Shown: positions 35,043-44,701, numbered from the stretch's first letter. The stretch is DNA of 64,000 nt from Halobacillus litoralis (GCF_009856415.1 NZ_WMEZ01000003.1:62001-126000); one strand, 5' to 3'. Notes: generated by a model not told the origin, from the sequence alone. Made by a program: numbers and translations.

Positions 35043-36628
35043 AACAACCGTTCATTTATAAAGTGGCATCAACAGAAGAAGAATACGAACAGATCCATCA
35101 GTTGAATTACGCCACCTTCGTCGAGGAGATTCCCCAACATAACCGTAACGAATCTCGTAAACTCACAGATCAATTTCATAATGAAAATACATATATCATT
35201 GCAAAAAAAGAAGAGGAAGTCATTGGCATGATTGCCGTCAGAGGCGATCGTCCCTTTTCTATCGATCATAAGCTACCGGATATCGATAAGTATTTGGAAG
35301 AGGGGTCCATCCCCTGTGAAATTCGTTTGCTCTCGGTGAAAAAAGAATACCGAAAGCGGACAACCTTCTTCGGTATGATTGACCAGCTGGCCAGTTACTG
35401 CCTGAAACAAAAATTTAATGTTGCGCTCATTTCCGGTACTGAACGCGAGCTCGTCCTGTATCGAAAACTGGGTTTCGAACCGTTTGCCCATACGGTAGGG
35501 ACGAAAGAAGCGCCATATCAGCCGATGAAGCTGACGAAAGAGAAATTCGTCAAGGCGACACAGGCGTATCACCGCATCCTCGCCCGCTACGAACCGATCT
35601 CTTTTTTATCCGGTCCTGTTCCGATGGAGGAAGACGTGGCTCAGTCATTGAGCGAATCGACGCAGTCCCACCGTTCAGATGAATTTTTGGAGCTGATGAA
35701 GAGTGTACAGTCTCTGTTAACCGAGAAAACGAACGCGACTCATGCTTCCATTCTTGTCGGAACAGGGACACTTGCCAATGATGTGGTGGCCCAGCAAATC
35801 AAGCAGCTTGAAGGGGAAGGGCTGATTTTGTCCAATGGAGAGTTCGGAGAGCGGCTGATCGATCACGCCACAAGAGCAGGCCTCCCTTTTCATACCATCC
35901 AAAAAGAGTGGAACACAGCCATCTCCATGGAGGATGTCCGTTCCGTGCTGGATGAGCATCCGACCATCCGCTGGATATGGACGGTCCATTGTGAAACCTC
36001 CACCGGCTATTTATGCGATCTCGGAGCATTGAAAGAATCAGCTGCCGACTATGATGTTCACTTATGTCTCGATGCATGCAGCTCCCTCGGCGTCGATGAC
36101 GTGGACCTTCATGGTGTGTACCTGGCTTCCAGTGTGAGCGGAAAAGGACTTGCCTCTTATCCCGGCCTTGCGATCGTCTTTCATCATCACAAACCGTTTC
36201 CAAATTCCACGATTCCAAGATATTTGGACTTAGGATTGTACGCGTCAAAGAAAAGCACACCCTTCACCCACTCATCAAACGCTCTTTTTGCTTTGAAAAA
36301 AGCACTGGTGCTTGGTGAATCAAAGAAGGCTGATTGGATGAATCTGCTGCGGTCGGAATTGGAAAACCAAGGTTGGACGGCTATTGGGGACAAGACGTAC
36401 TCAAATGGGATCGTCACCATCGCCCTCCCCTCCACACTTTCTTCCGTCACGTATGGAGATCGTTTGAAGAAGCAGGGGATTCTCGTCAATTATGAGAGCA
36501 GCTATTTGCAAGAGCAGAACTGGATGCAGATTGCCTTGATGGGAACAGTCTCTCATGTAAACATCACCCGGTTACTTGATGCCATGAACCGTTTGAAGGA
36601 GAACGAACAGAAAAGGGTTTCTTCATGA
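35039..36628 (+). CDS. GNAT acyltransferase fused to class V aminotransferase
   Basis: A 529-residue two-domain protein. Residues about 1-165 form a GNAT-like domain resembling autoinducer-synthase-type acyltransferases (YEQIHQLNYATFVEEIPQHN, CEIRLLSVKKEYRKRTTFFG). Residues about 180-525 form a PLP-dependent class V aminotransferase, similar to alanine-glyoxylate or 2-aminoethylphosphonate transaminases: GTGTLANDVVAQQI, the PLP-ring Asp345 in LCLDACSSLG, and candidate Schiff-base Lys369 in SSVSGKGLASYPG. Both domains appear complete, so this may be one enzyme that transaminates a ketone or aldehyde and acylates the amine. Coupled by ATGA to the genes on both sides. A longer reading of this frame from 34628 lies inside the PlsY gene. 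Confidence 0.82.
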   Translation: MKQPFIYKVASTEEEYEQIHQLNYATFVEEIPQHNRNESRKLTDQFHNENTYIIAKKEEEVIGMIAVRGDRPFSIDHKLPDIDKYLEEGSIPCEIRLLSVKKEYRKRTTFFGMIDQLASYCLKQKFNVALISGTERELVLYRKLGFEPFAHTVGTKEAPYQPMKLTKEKFVKATQAYHRILARYEPISFLSGPVPMEEDVAQSLSESTQSHRSDEFLELMKSVQSLLTEKTNATHASILVGTGTLANDVVAQQIKQLEGEGLILSNGEFGERLIDHATRAGLPFHTIQKEWNTAISMEDVRSVLDEHPTIRWIWTVHCETSTGYLCDLGALKESAADYDVHLCLDACSSLGVDDVDLHGVYLASSVSGKGLASYPGLAIVFHHHKPFPNSTIPRYLDLGLYASKKSTPFTHSSNALFALKKALVLGESKKADWMNLLRSELENQGWTAIGDKTYSNGIVTIALPSTLSSVTYGDRLKKQGILVNYESSYLQEQNWMQIALMGTVSHVNITRLLDAMNRLKENEQKRVSS

Positions 36629-38418
36629 AGCCGTACACGGGGCTGATCGCCTTTTACTGGGTCAAAATCGTGCTTCTTATGTACATCGGTTTTCAGCTGC
36701 AGCCGACTCATTGGCCTGGACACCTTGTGATGATTCTGACCATCATCGGTCCTGTCATGCTTCTTTTCAGCGTGCCGCTCTTTACACCGGATCGGCTCAG
36801 GAAGTGGGTATTTCCAGCACTCTTGTTTCTCATCACGTTCTGGATGTATGCCCATCTCCTGTACTATCGTTTTTATGAAGACTTCATGACTTTGACGATC
36901 TTCCTTCAAATTGGGAATGTCGGCGGTTTGAGCCGCAGTACGTGGGAGCTCTTTTCCCCGTGGGATCTGCTATTATTTATTGATATTTTTGTGATCGGTT
37001 GGGCGATGTTCAAAAAGGAAACATTCCAGCTGCCTCCGAAAAAGCGGTACCTTGGAGTTGCAAGCCTTCTGACCATCACCATGCTTGCGGCCGGCCTTCT
37101 CTACAAGCCGTATGTGCTCACAGAGAATTACAACCGCACCCAATTTGTGCAGACGATGAGTTTGTTTACCTATCAATGGTTCGATGTCGGGCACTCCATC
37201 CGCTCCCCGCTTTTTAAATGGATGTCAGACCCTGGCGATGCAGAGCCGATGCAGGCCTACGTCAAGGAGCAGGAAAAGGAAACGACAGAATGGTTCGGGG
37301 AAGCTGAAGGAATGAATGTCGTTTTCATAGGGTTGGAATCCGTACAAAACTTTGTGCTGGACATGGAGGTCGACGATCAGGAAGTCACCCCGTTTTTAAA
37401 CGAAATCAAGGACGAGAGCTTTTATTTTTCCAATATATATGAACAAACCGCCCAAGGGAAAAGTTCCGATGCCGAGTTCATGATTGATACCGGCCTCTAC
37501 CCGCTCGACGGCGGTTCCGTCTTCGTCCGCCGGCCAGACAATGCGTTCCACGGTCTTCCGGAGATTCTCGGAAACTACCAATCAGCCGTCTTCCACGGCA
37601 ATGAGCGTTCGTTCTGGAACCGGACGGAAATGTATGACACGTTAGGCTATGACCACTTTTTTTCAGAAAGAGATTATAAGGTCACCGAAGAAAACTCCGT
37701 CAACTATGGCCTGGAAGACCGCCATTTCTTTGAGCAGTCGGTACCCAAATTGAAGGAATTGGACACGCCCTACTTAGCTAAATTCATCACGTTGACGAAC
37801 CACTTCCCTTTTTTGCTCCATGAAGAGGATCAGACATTTGAAACGGACGTGACCTCAGAACCCGTTGTGAACCGCTATCTGTCAACGGTCCACTACTTGG
37901 ATCAGTCCGTTGAAACTTTTATGGAGAAATTGAAAAAACAAGGCTTGTATGAAAATACGATGTTCGTCCTTTATGGGGATCATTACGGGATCTCAACGGA
38001 ATACGAGGAGGGTCTATTTGAACTACTCGATCAGCCAGAGACGACCTTCTCTCACATCAAGAACCAGCGCGTCCCTGTCCTGATCCATATTCCAGGACTC
38101 CAAGGAGAAGCGTTTGATGAAGTTGCCGGCCAAATCGATATCCGTGCGACCGTTCTCCACCTGCTGGGAAAACGGAGCGCAAACTATATGAGCTACAGTG
38201 AAAACTTGTTGACCAGGCAGCACGACGCCTTTGTCACCTTCAGAAACGGTAATTACATCTCTGAATCTACCATGTATATTAAAGGGCAATGCCTGGATAC
38301 AGAAAAAGGTACTCCCTTATCCAATCAGGATTGTGAAGAAGGAAGAAGCAAAGCCAGAAGCGAACTGCAGCTCTCTGATCAAGTGATCAAAGGGGATTGG
38401 CTGCGGTACAAAGATTAA
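36625..38418 (+). CDS. LTA-synthase-like membrane sulfatase/phosphotransferase
   Basis: A 597-residue relative of lipoteichoic acid synthase (alkaline-phosphatase superfamily). Five N-terminal membrane helices to residue about 160, then an extracellular catalytic domain. Metal and catalytic positions: Glu238 in IGLESVQNF, Ser280 in QGKSSDAEF and the Asp452-His453 pair in LYGDHYG. LtaS normally has GKTSD with a Thr nucleophile; here Ser stands there. LtaS moves glycerol-phosphate from phosphatidylglycerol; this protein may move that or another head group. Starts by ATGA overlap with the fusion gene and ends in a terminator. Confidence 0.85.
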   Translation: MKPYTGLIAFYWVKIVLLMYIGFQLQPTHWPGHLVMILTIIGPVMLLFSVPLFTPDRLRKWVFPALLFLITFWMYAHLLYYRFYEDFMTLTIFLQIGNVGGLSRSTWELFSPWDLLLFIDIFVIGWAMFKKETFQLPPKKRYLGVASLLTITMLAAGLLYKPYVLTENYNRTQFVQTMSLFTYQWFDVGHSIRSPLFKWMSDPGDAEPMQAYVKEQEKETTEWFGEAEGMNVVFIGLESVQNFVLDMEVDDQEVTPFLNEIKDESFYFSNIYEQTAQGKSSDAEFMIDTGLYPLDGGSVFVRRPDNAFHGLPEILGNYQSAVFHGNERSFWNRTEMYDTLGYDHFFSERDYKVTEENSVNYGLEDRHFFEQSVPKLKELDTPYLAKFITLTNHFPFLLHEEDQTFETDVTSEPVVNRYLSTVHYLDQSVETFMEKLKKQGLYENTMFVLYGDHYGISTEYEEGLFELLDQPETTFSHIKNQRVPVLIHIPGLQGEAFDEVAGQIDIRATVLHLLGKRSANYMSYSENLLTRQHDAFVTFRNGNYISESTMYIKGQCLDTEKGTPLSNQDCEEGRSKARSELQLSDQVIKGDWLRYKD

Positions 38419-38447
38419 GGAGTCATGAGAACATGACTCCTTTTTTC
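38417..38447 (+). terminator. Terminator of the PlsY-like/LtaS-like operon
   Basis: AAGGAGTCATG and CATGACTCCTT pair around AGAA, followed by six T. Confidence 0.88.
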
Positions 38448-38461
38448 TTGTGTGTGTTTCA

Positions 38462-38680
38462 TGTTTCTCGCGCGCGGTCCTCTGCTTCTTGCGCGCGGTC
38501 CCTGTTTCTCGCGCGCGATCCCTGCTTCTCGCGCGCGGTCCCTGCTTCTCGCGCGCGGTCCTTGCTTCTCGCGCGCGGTCCCTGCTTCTCGCGCGCGGTC
38601 CTTGCTTCTTGCGCGCGTTCCTCTACTTCTCACGCGCGTCTCACTCTTCCTGCGCGCATCTCACTCTTCCTGCACGATAT
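38462..38680. repeat. Tandem array of a 20-bp GC-rich unit
   Basis: About 11 consecutive 20-bp units of the type CTGCTTCTCGCGCGCGGTCC. Units 2-8 are nearly identical and the last three decay. It lies between the operon terminator and tgl. All three plus frames happen to stay open because the unit lacks stops, but no ribosome site was found. Confidence 0.92.
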
Positions 38681-38788
38681 ACATTATTCACAGCCCAGCC
38701 CATAGGACAGCCTCTACACATCTTCCCCAGCACTCATGAATAAGATAGGTACAAGGACAGATGTTTCACTTCACAAAGGAGGAACCGT

Positions 38789-39625
38789 ATGATCCAGGTA
38801 TCCGGGATGCCGTTTCAACCCAGTGATTCGTGGAAGCCAGATCAAATCGAGACGACAATCATAAAAGCTTTACAGAAGACTCCGAACATCTACTCTTTTT
38901 CTTCGGAAAAGGAGCTTCTATTTGAGGTCAGAAGCAGAAAAAATATCATCCTTAGTGCTAAAGAAATGAACGATGGAGAATCAACCTTTGCTACTTTTCG
39001 TACGGCGCGTTGCAACCCTACGTATTGGCAGCTGACCAGAGCCGGCGGATTCTTATTGAGACGCCAGACCTCCCCCGCTGCTGCGATCCGGGATATCTTC
39101 ACAAACAGCGAACAGTATAAATTCGAATGTGCGACCGCTTGTGTGATCAACTTTTACCACGGCCTCCTGAAAACGATGGGCGATTCTTCCTTCAGCACAC
39201 TCTTTCCAAACCTCTACTTATACAGCTGGCACACCGATGATGATCTAGGGTTGTATTCAAATTTTGTGAATCATTATATACCTGGAGATGTTGTGTATTT
39301 CAACAACCCTGATGTGAATCCGACCACTCCATGGTTCCGGGGAGTCAATGCAATCGCAATCGGAAATGACGAGTTTTTCGGCCATGGATTCAGTATCCGG
39401 ACAGAAGAAAAGATGATTGAAGCGCTGAATACGAAAAGGAAGGAAAACAGTCAGCAATCAGCTTATTTGACGAGCTTGATCACCCGCCCATCTTTCCGGC
39501 CATTAGCCAGATTCTCTGCCGGACGTACGATCCATAAAACGAGGCCATTCATCGTTCACCATAACAAGACTTCCGTTTCCTTCAGACAGTATCTTTATGA
39601 ATTGACCTATAGACCGAAGTATTGA
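38789..39625 (+). CDS. tgl: Spore-coat protein-glutamine gamma-glutamyltransferase
   Basis: Cross-links spore-coat proteins by gamma-glutamyl-lysine bonds late in sporulation. The 278 residues are slightly longer than the B. subtilis 245. Catalytic Cys114 lies in KFECATACVIN; the family Glu and His fall in PWFRGVNAIAIGNDEFFGHG. A short conserved N-terminus (IQVSGMPF) is typical. AAAGGAGGAACC precedes the ATG. Single gene; sigma-K control would be expected but no promoter was judged. Confidence 0.92.
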   Translation: MIQVSGMPFQPSDSWKPDQIETTIIKALQKTPNIYSFSSEKELLFEVRSRKNIILSAKEMNDGESTFATFRTARCNPTYWQLTRAGGFLLRRQTSPAAAIRDIFTNSEQYKFECATACVINFYHGLLKTMGDSSFSTLFPNLYLYSWHTDDDLGLYSNFVNHYIPGDVVYFNNPDVNPTTPWFRGVNAIAIGNDEFFGHGFSIRTEEKMIEALNTKRKENSQQSAYLTSLITRPSFRPLARFSAGRTIHKTRPFIVHHNKTSVSFRQYLYELTYRPKY

Positions 39626-39742
39626 AAACACCTCTTTCGTGTACTCGTGACATGCACCCATTTTTAAGGTTGACGGGCTCAACTTTTTGTTAGGCGAGTA
39701 CAATATAGTGACAAAGAAACAAAACGAAAGGGATGTTTTCAC

Positions 39743-39925
39743 ATGGAAAATGTAAATGCTCCGTACACGATGGGTGCAAACGTAAACGCGCCATATATGG
39801 GTGCGAATATGCCTCACATGCCCGTTGCTCCTATGTATCACTGCCGCCCACGTCGAAACAATTTTGTTTTGATCGTGGTGTTGTTCATTCTATTGATCAT
39901 TGTCGGCTGCAGCATTAAGTGGTAG
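39743..39925 (+). CDS. YjcZ-like sporulation peptide, 60 aa
   Basis: Small protein with a polar Asn/Pro/Met-rich head (NAPYTMGANVNAPYMGANM, a repeated NAPYMGAN unit) and the C-terminal hydrophobic helix FVLIVVLFILLIIVG that marks YjcZ-type sporulation proteins. The usual Gly-rich head is replaced by the repeat. GAAAGGGATG lies before the ATG. Follows tgl, another spore-coat gene. Confidence 0.72.
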   Translation: MENVNAPYTMGANVNAPYMGANMPHMPVAPMYHCRPRRNNFVLIVVLFILLIIVGCSIKW

Positions 39926-39993
39926 ACCATGCTGATTCCGTCCATCTGAAGAAATTCTCATGGCCGGCCGCATGACACAGATGAAAACCTAAG

Positions 39994-40028
39994 AAAGGAC
40001 GAAGGCTTTGAATGAGCCTTCGTCCTTT
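39994..40028. terminator. Bidirectional terminator between the YjcZ-like gene and fbp
   Basis: AAAGGACGAAGGCT and AGCCTTCGTCCTTT around a seven-base loop. T run on the plus side and a T-rich tail on the minus side. Confidence 0.85.
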
Positions 40029-40038
40029 TTACATCGCC

Positions 40039-41970
40039 TTACTTCATATATTTGTATTCCATCAAACTGTTCAAAATATAAATCTCCTGCAGCAGTTCTT
40101 CCCCGACGTTCGTCTCGAGAACTTTCTTCCTCTCAAGCTCTTTATCTACCAACCGCTTCACAGACAAAACATCCGTTCCATCCCGCAGTACTTCTTCCTT
40201 CGAGTTGAAGCGTTTATGGGCGACAAGCTGCATGCCGAAAGAGTTATACAATAGAGTATAGCCGGCAATACCTGTGGTTGATTGATAGGCTTTAGAAAAT
40301 CCACCATCTATGACGACCATCTTTCCACCAGCTTTGATTGGGTTTTCCCCCTCAATTTCTTTGACAGGCGTATGCCCATTGATGATATGGCCTTGGTCTG
40401 GATTCAAGTCGAATTCAGCAAGAATCTTCCGGCAGACATCTTCATCTTCCCGCAGATAATAGTAAGGATTTTTCCTCTCTTTGTGAGTGGATTTATCAGA
40501 GATGAAGTAACGCTCGAACGTCGTCATTTCCCTTTTGCCGAACAGGGATGAATACTGCCCTGTCCACAAATACCAGACCATATCAGTCGCGAGGTCATCC
40601 GTTTCTTTTGGATTCGCAAACGAATGGCGCAAGTAGTGCTCAAAAATATCAAGCAGCTCACGCCCAGCATAGGATTTGTCCTCGATCGTCATCTTTTCCA
40701 TATTGCCTTCTTCATCAACCGGGATACACCCGTGAATCAATAGGTTTCCGTTGTATTTAAGATACAGGCTGCCCTTTTTCATAAGGAACTTCATGTGTCT
40801 GGCAAGCTTCTCTGAATGCTGGATGGAAAACAACAGCTTCTCGATCACCTGTTCTTCTTCCTCAAGAAGACGATTCGGATCTTCAGGATCGATCGTTGAA
40901 AAGCAAGGATTTTCAAGCGGATAGGTTTCCCCGTGGAGGGTGATTTCCTCCCGGTCATAATCCACTTTTTCAAGCAGCAAGCGCTCAGACATGTTGAAAT
41001 ACGGACGCCTCTTAATGATGGAACTCTCTAGTTTGAACTGAATCATCGCGATTGCCTGATGCATTTTCGTAATCTGCAGCTGCTCTTGGTCTGACGGTTT
41101 GTCATCGGTATGGATCTTAGGTCTGAAGGCAGCATGATCTCCATAGTATCTCTCGGCAAGGTTGAGCAGCGGCCTCAAGTTGATCCCATACGCATCTTCA
41201 ATGATTTCCAGATTGTTGTAGCGGGCACAGATGCGGAGGATGTTGGCGAGACATACTTTCGACCCGGCAAAAGCACCGATCCACAGGACATCATGATTGC
41301 CCCACTGGATATCGACCGACGGATAATGAATGAGGGTTTCCATGATCTTATCCGGCTCCGGTCCCCGGTCGTAAATATCCCCGACGACATGAAGGTGGTC
41401 CACTACCAGTTTTTGTGTAGCATAAGCAAGCCCACTGATGAGCTTGTCCGCCTGTCCCAGGGAAATGACTTGCTGGACAATTTTTTTATAATACGATTCT
41501 TTATTTGTGATGTCATCCGTTTTATAGAGAAGTTCTTCTATGATATAAACGAATTGAGTAGGCAGGGCTTTACGCAACTTGGAGCGCGTGTACTTGGAAG
41601 AAGCATAGGAAATGAGCTTGATCATCCGGTCGATCGTGTTCGTGTACCACACTTCCAGATCCTCATTATTATCAAAACCGTTCTTAATCAACTTAATTTT
41701 TTCTTCCGGATAAAACACAAGCGTCGCGAATTCATCCAATTCTTTCTCTGTCAACACATCTTCAAAAAGATCCCTGATTTTCTCTTTGACTCTCCCAGAG
41801 CCATTCCTCAGCACATGTTGGAACGCCTGATATTCGCCATGAAGGTCACTGACAAAATGCTCGGTTCCTTTTGGCAGGTTAAGGATCGCTTTCAAATTGA
41901 TAATTTCGGTGACCACTTTTTCTTCGCTGTCATATTTTTGAGCAAGTAAGTCTAAGTATTTTGTATTCAA
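40039..41970 (-). CDS. fbp: Fructose-1,6-bisphosphatase, class III
   Basis: Gluconeogenic enzyme converting fructose-1,6-bisphosphate to fructose-6-phosphate, of the Firmicutes class III type (metallophosphatase fold). 643 residues, near the B. subtilis length. Metal-binding text: [52 protein letters not shown] and [10 protein letters not shown]. The TTG at 41970 follows AAAGGGGATAC and begins [13 protein letters not shown] as the conserved N-terminus does; the ATG at 42000 has no ribosome site. Monocistronic. Confidence 0.93.
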   Translation of the reverse strand: MNTKYLDLLAQKYDSEEKVVTEIINLKAILNLPKGTEHFVSDLHGEYQAFQHVLRNGSGRVKEKIRDLFEDVLTEKELDEFATLVFYPEEKIKLIKNGFDNNEDLEVWYTNTIDRMIKLISYASSKYTRSKLRKALPTQFVYIIEELLYKTDDITNKESYYKKIVQQVISLGQADKLISGLAYATQKLVVDHLHVVGDIYDRGPEPDKIMETLIHYPSVDIQWGNHDVLWIGAFAGSKVCLANILRICARYNNLEIIEDAYGINLRPLLNLAERYYGDHAAFRPKIHTDDKPSDQEQLQITKMHQAIAMIQFKLESSIIKRRPYFNMSERLLLEKVDYDREEITLHGETYPLENPCFSTIDPEDPNRLLEEEEQVIEKLLFSIQHSEKLARHMKFLMKKGSLYLKYNGNLLIHGCIPVDEEGNMEKMTIEDKSYAGRELLDIFEHYLRHSFANPKETDDLATDMVWYLWTGQYSSLFGKREMTTFERYFISDKSTHKERKNPYYYLREDEDVCRKILAEFDLNPDQGHIINGHTPVKEIEGENPIKAGGKMVVIDGGFSKAYQSTTGIAGYTLLYNSFGMQLVAHKRFNSKEEVLRDGTDVLSVKRLVDKELERKKVLETNVGEELLQEIYILNSLMEYKYMK

Positions 41971-42090
41971 GGTTATGTATCCCCTTTCAAAATTCACCAT
42001 GAGATCATTAATAAAGACGAATTCTCTGACAAGCCTTGCTATTCCATTTAATTATTTCAAAGGATTCTTTTTAAGACAATACTCTTTGAT

Positions 42091-42127
42091 AAAAAAAGAG
42101 GGATTTCCCCTTTTGGAAAATCCCTCT
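42091..42127 (-). terminator. Terminator of the MFS gene at 42136
   Basis: GAGGGATTT and AAATCCCTC arms with an inner CC/GG; seven T on the minus strand. Confidence 0.87.
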
Positions 42128-42135
42128 ACCAGAAT

Positions 42136-43416
42136 TCATGGATTGGAATTCGCTTGAATTCCTCTCCTCTTCACCGTCTTATTCGCATGAGGTCGTGCCC
42201 GCTTCCATATCAGATTCTGGAAGACTATCCCTACGAACCCGACACCCAATAAGCAGAAGCCGATCATTCGAAAAGCCATCGTTACACCGAACTGGTGAAT
42301 GAGCAGACCGCCAAGTAACGGACCAATGATGAACAACAGACTCAACGTGGAGTCGACAATACCCGATACCCTCCCGATGGCTTCTTTCGGGGGCTCTTTC
42401 TGGATCAGATAGTTCACGGCAGTAAAAGCGAGACCATTTCCTATTCCTCCTAACAAGCCAAGCCCGATGACTACAAAAAGAAAGGTAGAGGCGTTCAGAA
42501 AGCCGAAACCACCGGTCATGACACCGATGAGAAGGCTCGCTGTCCCAAAGAACCAGCCGTATTTTTTAATATCATCCAATTTATTTAAAGCAAGGACCAC
42601 GAGAAGCGAACCGATCCCGATGGCGGAAATGACCCAGCCGGTTAGCTCAGCTCTTTCAGGATAGATCTCACTGAATAAGGTGACGAATTGCGCATCAATC
42701 ATCTGGATGGTCAATGTCGTGACAATTCCGAACAAAAGGCTCGCCGTCAAAATCCGGCTATTGAGCACATAGCTCCAACCTTCTTTCCACGACGTCCAGA
42801 ACCCAACATCCTCCCCATGTTTACCTCCCTGTTCATCCGCCTCTTCCTTCTTAGGACGAATGAACAAAAGAATGACTCCGGAAAGAAGAAAAGAAGCACT
42901 ATTGATCGCGATCGAGAAAGACGGGGAAAACGCTGTGGTCAGGGAACCACCGATCAAAGGGCCTACCACTTTTACGAGTTGAAACAAGCTGCCGTTGATC
43001 GTTACCGCCTTCATAATCTCTTCTTCATCTACAATCCTTCTTACCAGTCCCTGCTGGGCAGGCAGACTGATTGCTCCCGCCGTATTTCTCAGGAAAATAA
43101 ATGCCAGTGCAAGGAATGGGAAAGGAGTGAAAACGAGCGCCAAAGTTAAGACTCCGCGAATCCAATCAGAATAAACGAGGATTTTCAGCTTATCCTTACG
43201 ATCCGCAAAAACACCCGCGAACTGTCCAAGCAATATGCTGGGAATGGCATACATCACAGGAATCAATGCGATCAACAAAGGATCTGCCTTCCACGTATAA
43301 CGAAATAAAATCAATACAGCCACAAAGTCCAACCAATTCCCTAAATTGGACAGCGCATTGGCTGAAAAAAACGTAACAAAATTCCTGTTTCTCCAAAGTG
43401 AGTGTTTCTGTTTCAT
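42136..43416 (-). CDS. MFS transporter (DHA3/MefA-like)
   Basis: A 426-residue 12-helix exporter-type MFS protein: SNLGNWLDFVAVLILFRY at helix 1, the loop 2-3 motif GVFADRKDKLKIL, and loop 4-5 LVRRIVDEEEIMKAVTINGS. It is of the same general type as the 23766-25019 pump but not close. CGGGGAGGTATC precedes the ATG. Lies next to a winged-helix/TPR activator on the same strand, 77 bp away, suggesting drug-induced efflux. Confidence 0.85.
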   Translation of the reverse strand: MKQKHSLWRNRNFVTFFSANALSNLGNWLDFVAVLILFRYTWKADPLLIALIPVMYAIPSILLGQFAGVFADRKDKLKILVYSDWIRGVLTLALVFTPFPFLALAFIFLRNTAGAISLPAQQGLVRRIVDEEEIMKAVTINGSLFQLVKVVGPLIGGSLTTAFSPSFSIAINSASFLLSGVILLFIRPKKEEADEQGGKHGEDVGFWTSWKEGWSYVLNSRILTASLLFGIVTTLTIQMIDAQFVTLFSEIYPERAELTGWVISAIGIGSLLVVLALNKLDDIKKYGWFFGTASLLIGVMTGGFGFLNASTFLFVVIGLGLLGGIGNGLAFTAVNYLIQKEPPKEAIGRVSGIVDSTLSLLFIIGPLLGGLLIHQFGVTMAFRMIGFCLLGVGFVGIVFQNLIWKRARPHANKTVKRRGIQANSNP

Positions 43417-43492
43417 TACGATACCTCCCCGTTATCTCTCAAAACTAAGAATAACGGAGAAATATCAGAGGAATATCAGAGGCACCTTTTTT

Positions 43493-44635
43493 TCAGTTCA
43501 AATAGCAATCCAACTTGGATTTGATGTGAGAGGTCAACTCAGAAAACCGATACTCGGAGGCATAGTCCTGCCACATTTTTTTGTATGTAGGGAGTAAGTC
43601 ACTCTCCTCCCGGAATTCTTGGATGAAAAAGAGGATGACGTTCAGGCTGATCAGAAGTCCTGGAATATATTTCGCTTCCTTGAAAAGCTTGAACCCTTCT
43701 TGAAAGAAACGATCCGCCTTGGATTCTTCATGATTCAAAAAGCAATGGACACCTTTCATAATCACAAACGTCGCTTGTTCACGCGAGTAAGGATACTTCT
43801 CAAGCGTCCCTTTCACTTCTTCCATCTTTTCCTCAATCGCCTTTTTTTCGTTTTTCAAGAATGCTAGATAGAGTTCGGTTAATAGAATCAAAGGAAACAT
43901 ATGCTGTAACCCTCTATGTTCGACTTCCTTCTTGGAAGCACTGAGCTGGACTTCTGCTTCATGAAGCCTTTTGGTAAAGATCAAAAGGCTCAACCGGTTC
44001 AACAACCTTATTTCTGCCCTGTGGGATTCGGGCAGCTTCTCTTCCGCTAGCGCCTTTTCAAAAAAGTGAAGGCTTTTCTCTTTATCGGGTTGAATGTACG
44101 AATAGATGTGAAGCAAATAATAACAGACATCCCAAAACGACCGTTCACCCTTGAGGAACCACTGAAAATCTCCCTTCATGAAATGGAGATAACACTGGTT
44201 CTCAACATCCAGTTCAAAACCGAAGATATCCTGATTTTCCTCCAGCACCTTCAAAGCTTTTCCCTGCCCGTAAAGGTGGTACTTATGAAAAAGCACTTTC
44301 GCACTGGAGGCAACTTCCTGGTCTTTGGTGAGTGGGCTCCGATGAACTTCCTCATCCACTTTTAATAAATATCCCTTCCCCCTGACTGTGGCGATATTCA
44401 GGACAGAAGATAACGGCATCAGCTTTTTCCGCAGACGATAAATATGGTCATCAACAGTACGGTCACTCGGATTCTCCAAAGCCCATACCGCATCAAGCAG
44501 GTCCCCTCTTGAAAACACTTGAAAAGGTCGTTCCCATAAATACTGCAGCAACTGATATTCTTTTGGCAGCAAAAAAACTTCCTCTGCGCGATATTTCACT
44601 TTCAGCTCATGATCGATCCATTTTAATTTTTCCAT
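43493..44635 (-). CDS. Winged-helix plus TPR-like transcription activator
   Basis: A 380-residue regulator with an N-terminal OmpR/PhoB-type winged helix (residues about 5-95: LPKEYQLLQYLWERPFQVFS, then SDRTVDDHIYRLRKKL and VRGKGYLL). The C-terminal 270 residues are helical and look like TPR-type repeats. There is no receiver domain, so it is not a normal two-component regulator; the layout is SARP-like. ATG at 44635 beside GGTGGGAG; the frame extends to a GTG at 44650. The MFS gene downstream on the same strand is its likely target. Confidence 0.78.
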   Translation of the reverse strand: MEKLKWIDHELKVKYRAEEVFLLPKEYQLLQYLWERPFQVFSRGDLLDAVWALENPSDRTVDDHIYRLRKKLMPLSSVLNIATVRGKGYLLKVDEEVHRSPLTKDQEVASSAKVLFHKYHLYGQGKALKVLEENQDIFGFELDVENQCYLHFMKGDFQWFLKGERSFWDVCYYLLHIYSYIQPDKEKSLHFFEKALAEEKLPESHRAEIRLLNRLSLLIFTKRLHEAEVQLSASKKEVEHRGLQHMFPLILLTELYLAFLKNEKKAIEEKMEEVKGTLEKYPYSREQATFVIMKGVHCFLNHEESKADRFFQEGFKLFKEAKYIPGLLISLNVILFFIQEFREESDLLPTYKKMWQDYASEYRFSELTSHIKSKLDCYLN

Positions 44636-44701
44636 ATCTCCCACCTTCACTTATCCAGATCCTTCTCTTTATCATTCCAGGCATTCATCACAACAACAGG
44701 T

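Noticed and set aside
38462-38680. CRISPR array
   Set aside because: Units abut each other without spacers; no cas genes.
38397-38743. Three overlapping plus-strand and one minus-strand open frames of 72-102 codons in the GC-rich tandem array
   Set aside because: The 20-bp unit has no stop in any frame, so open frames arise automatically. No ribosome site is present and the text is only repeated Arg/Ala/Leu/Ser.
41110-41949. 279-codon plus-strand frame
   Set aside because: Exact antisense of fbp, which has full family motifs; no ribosome site.
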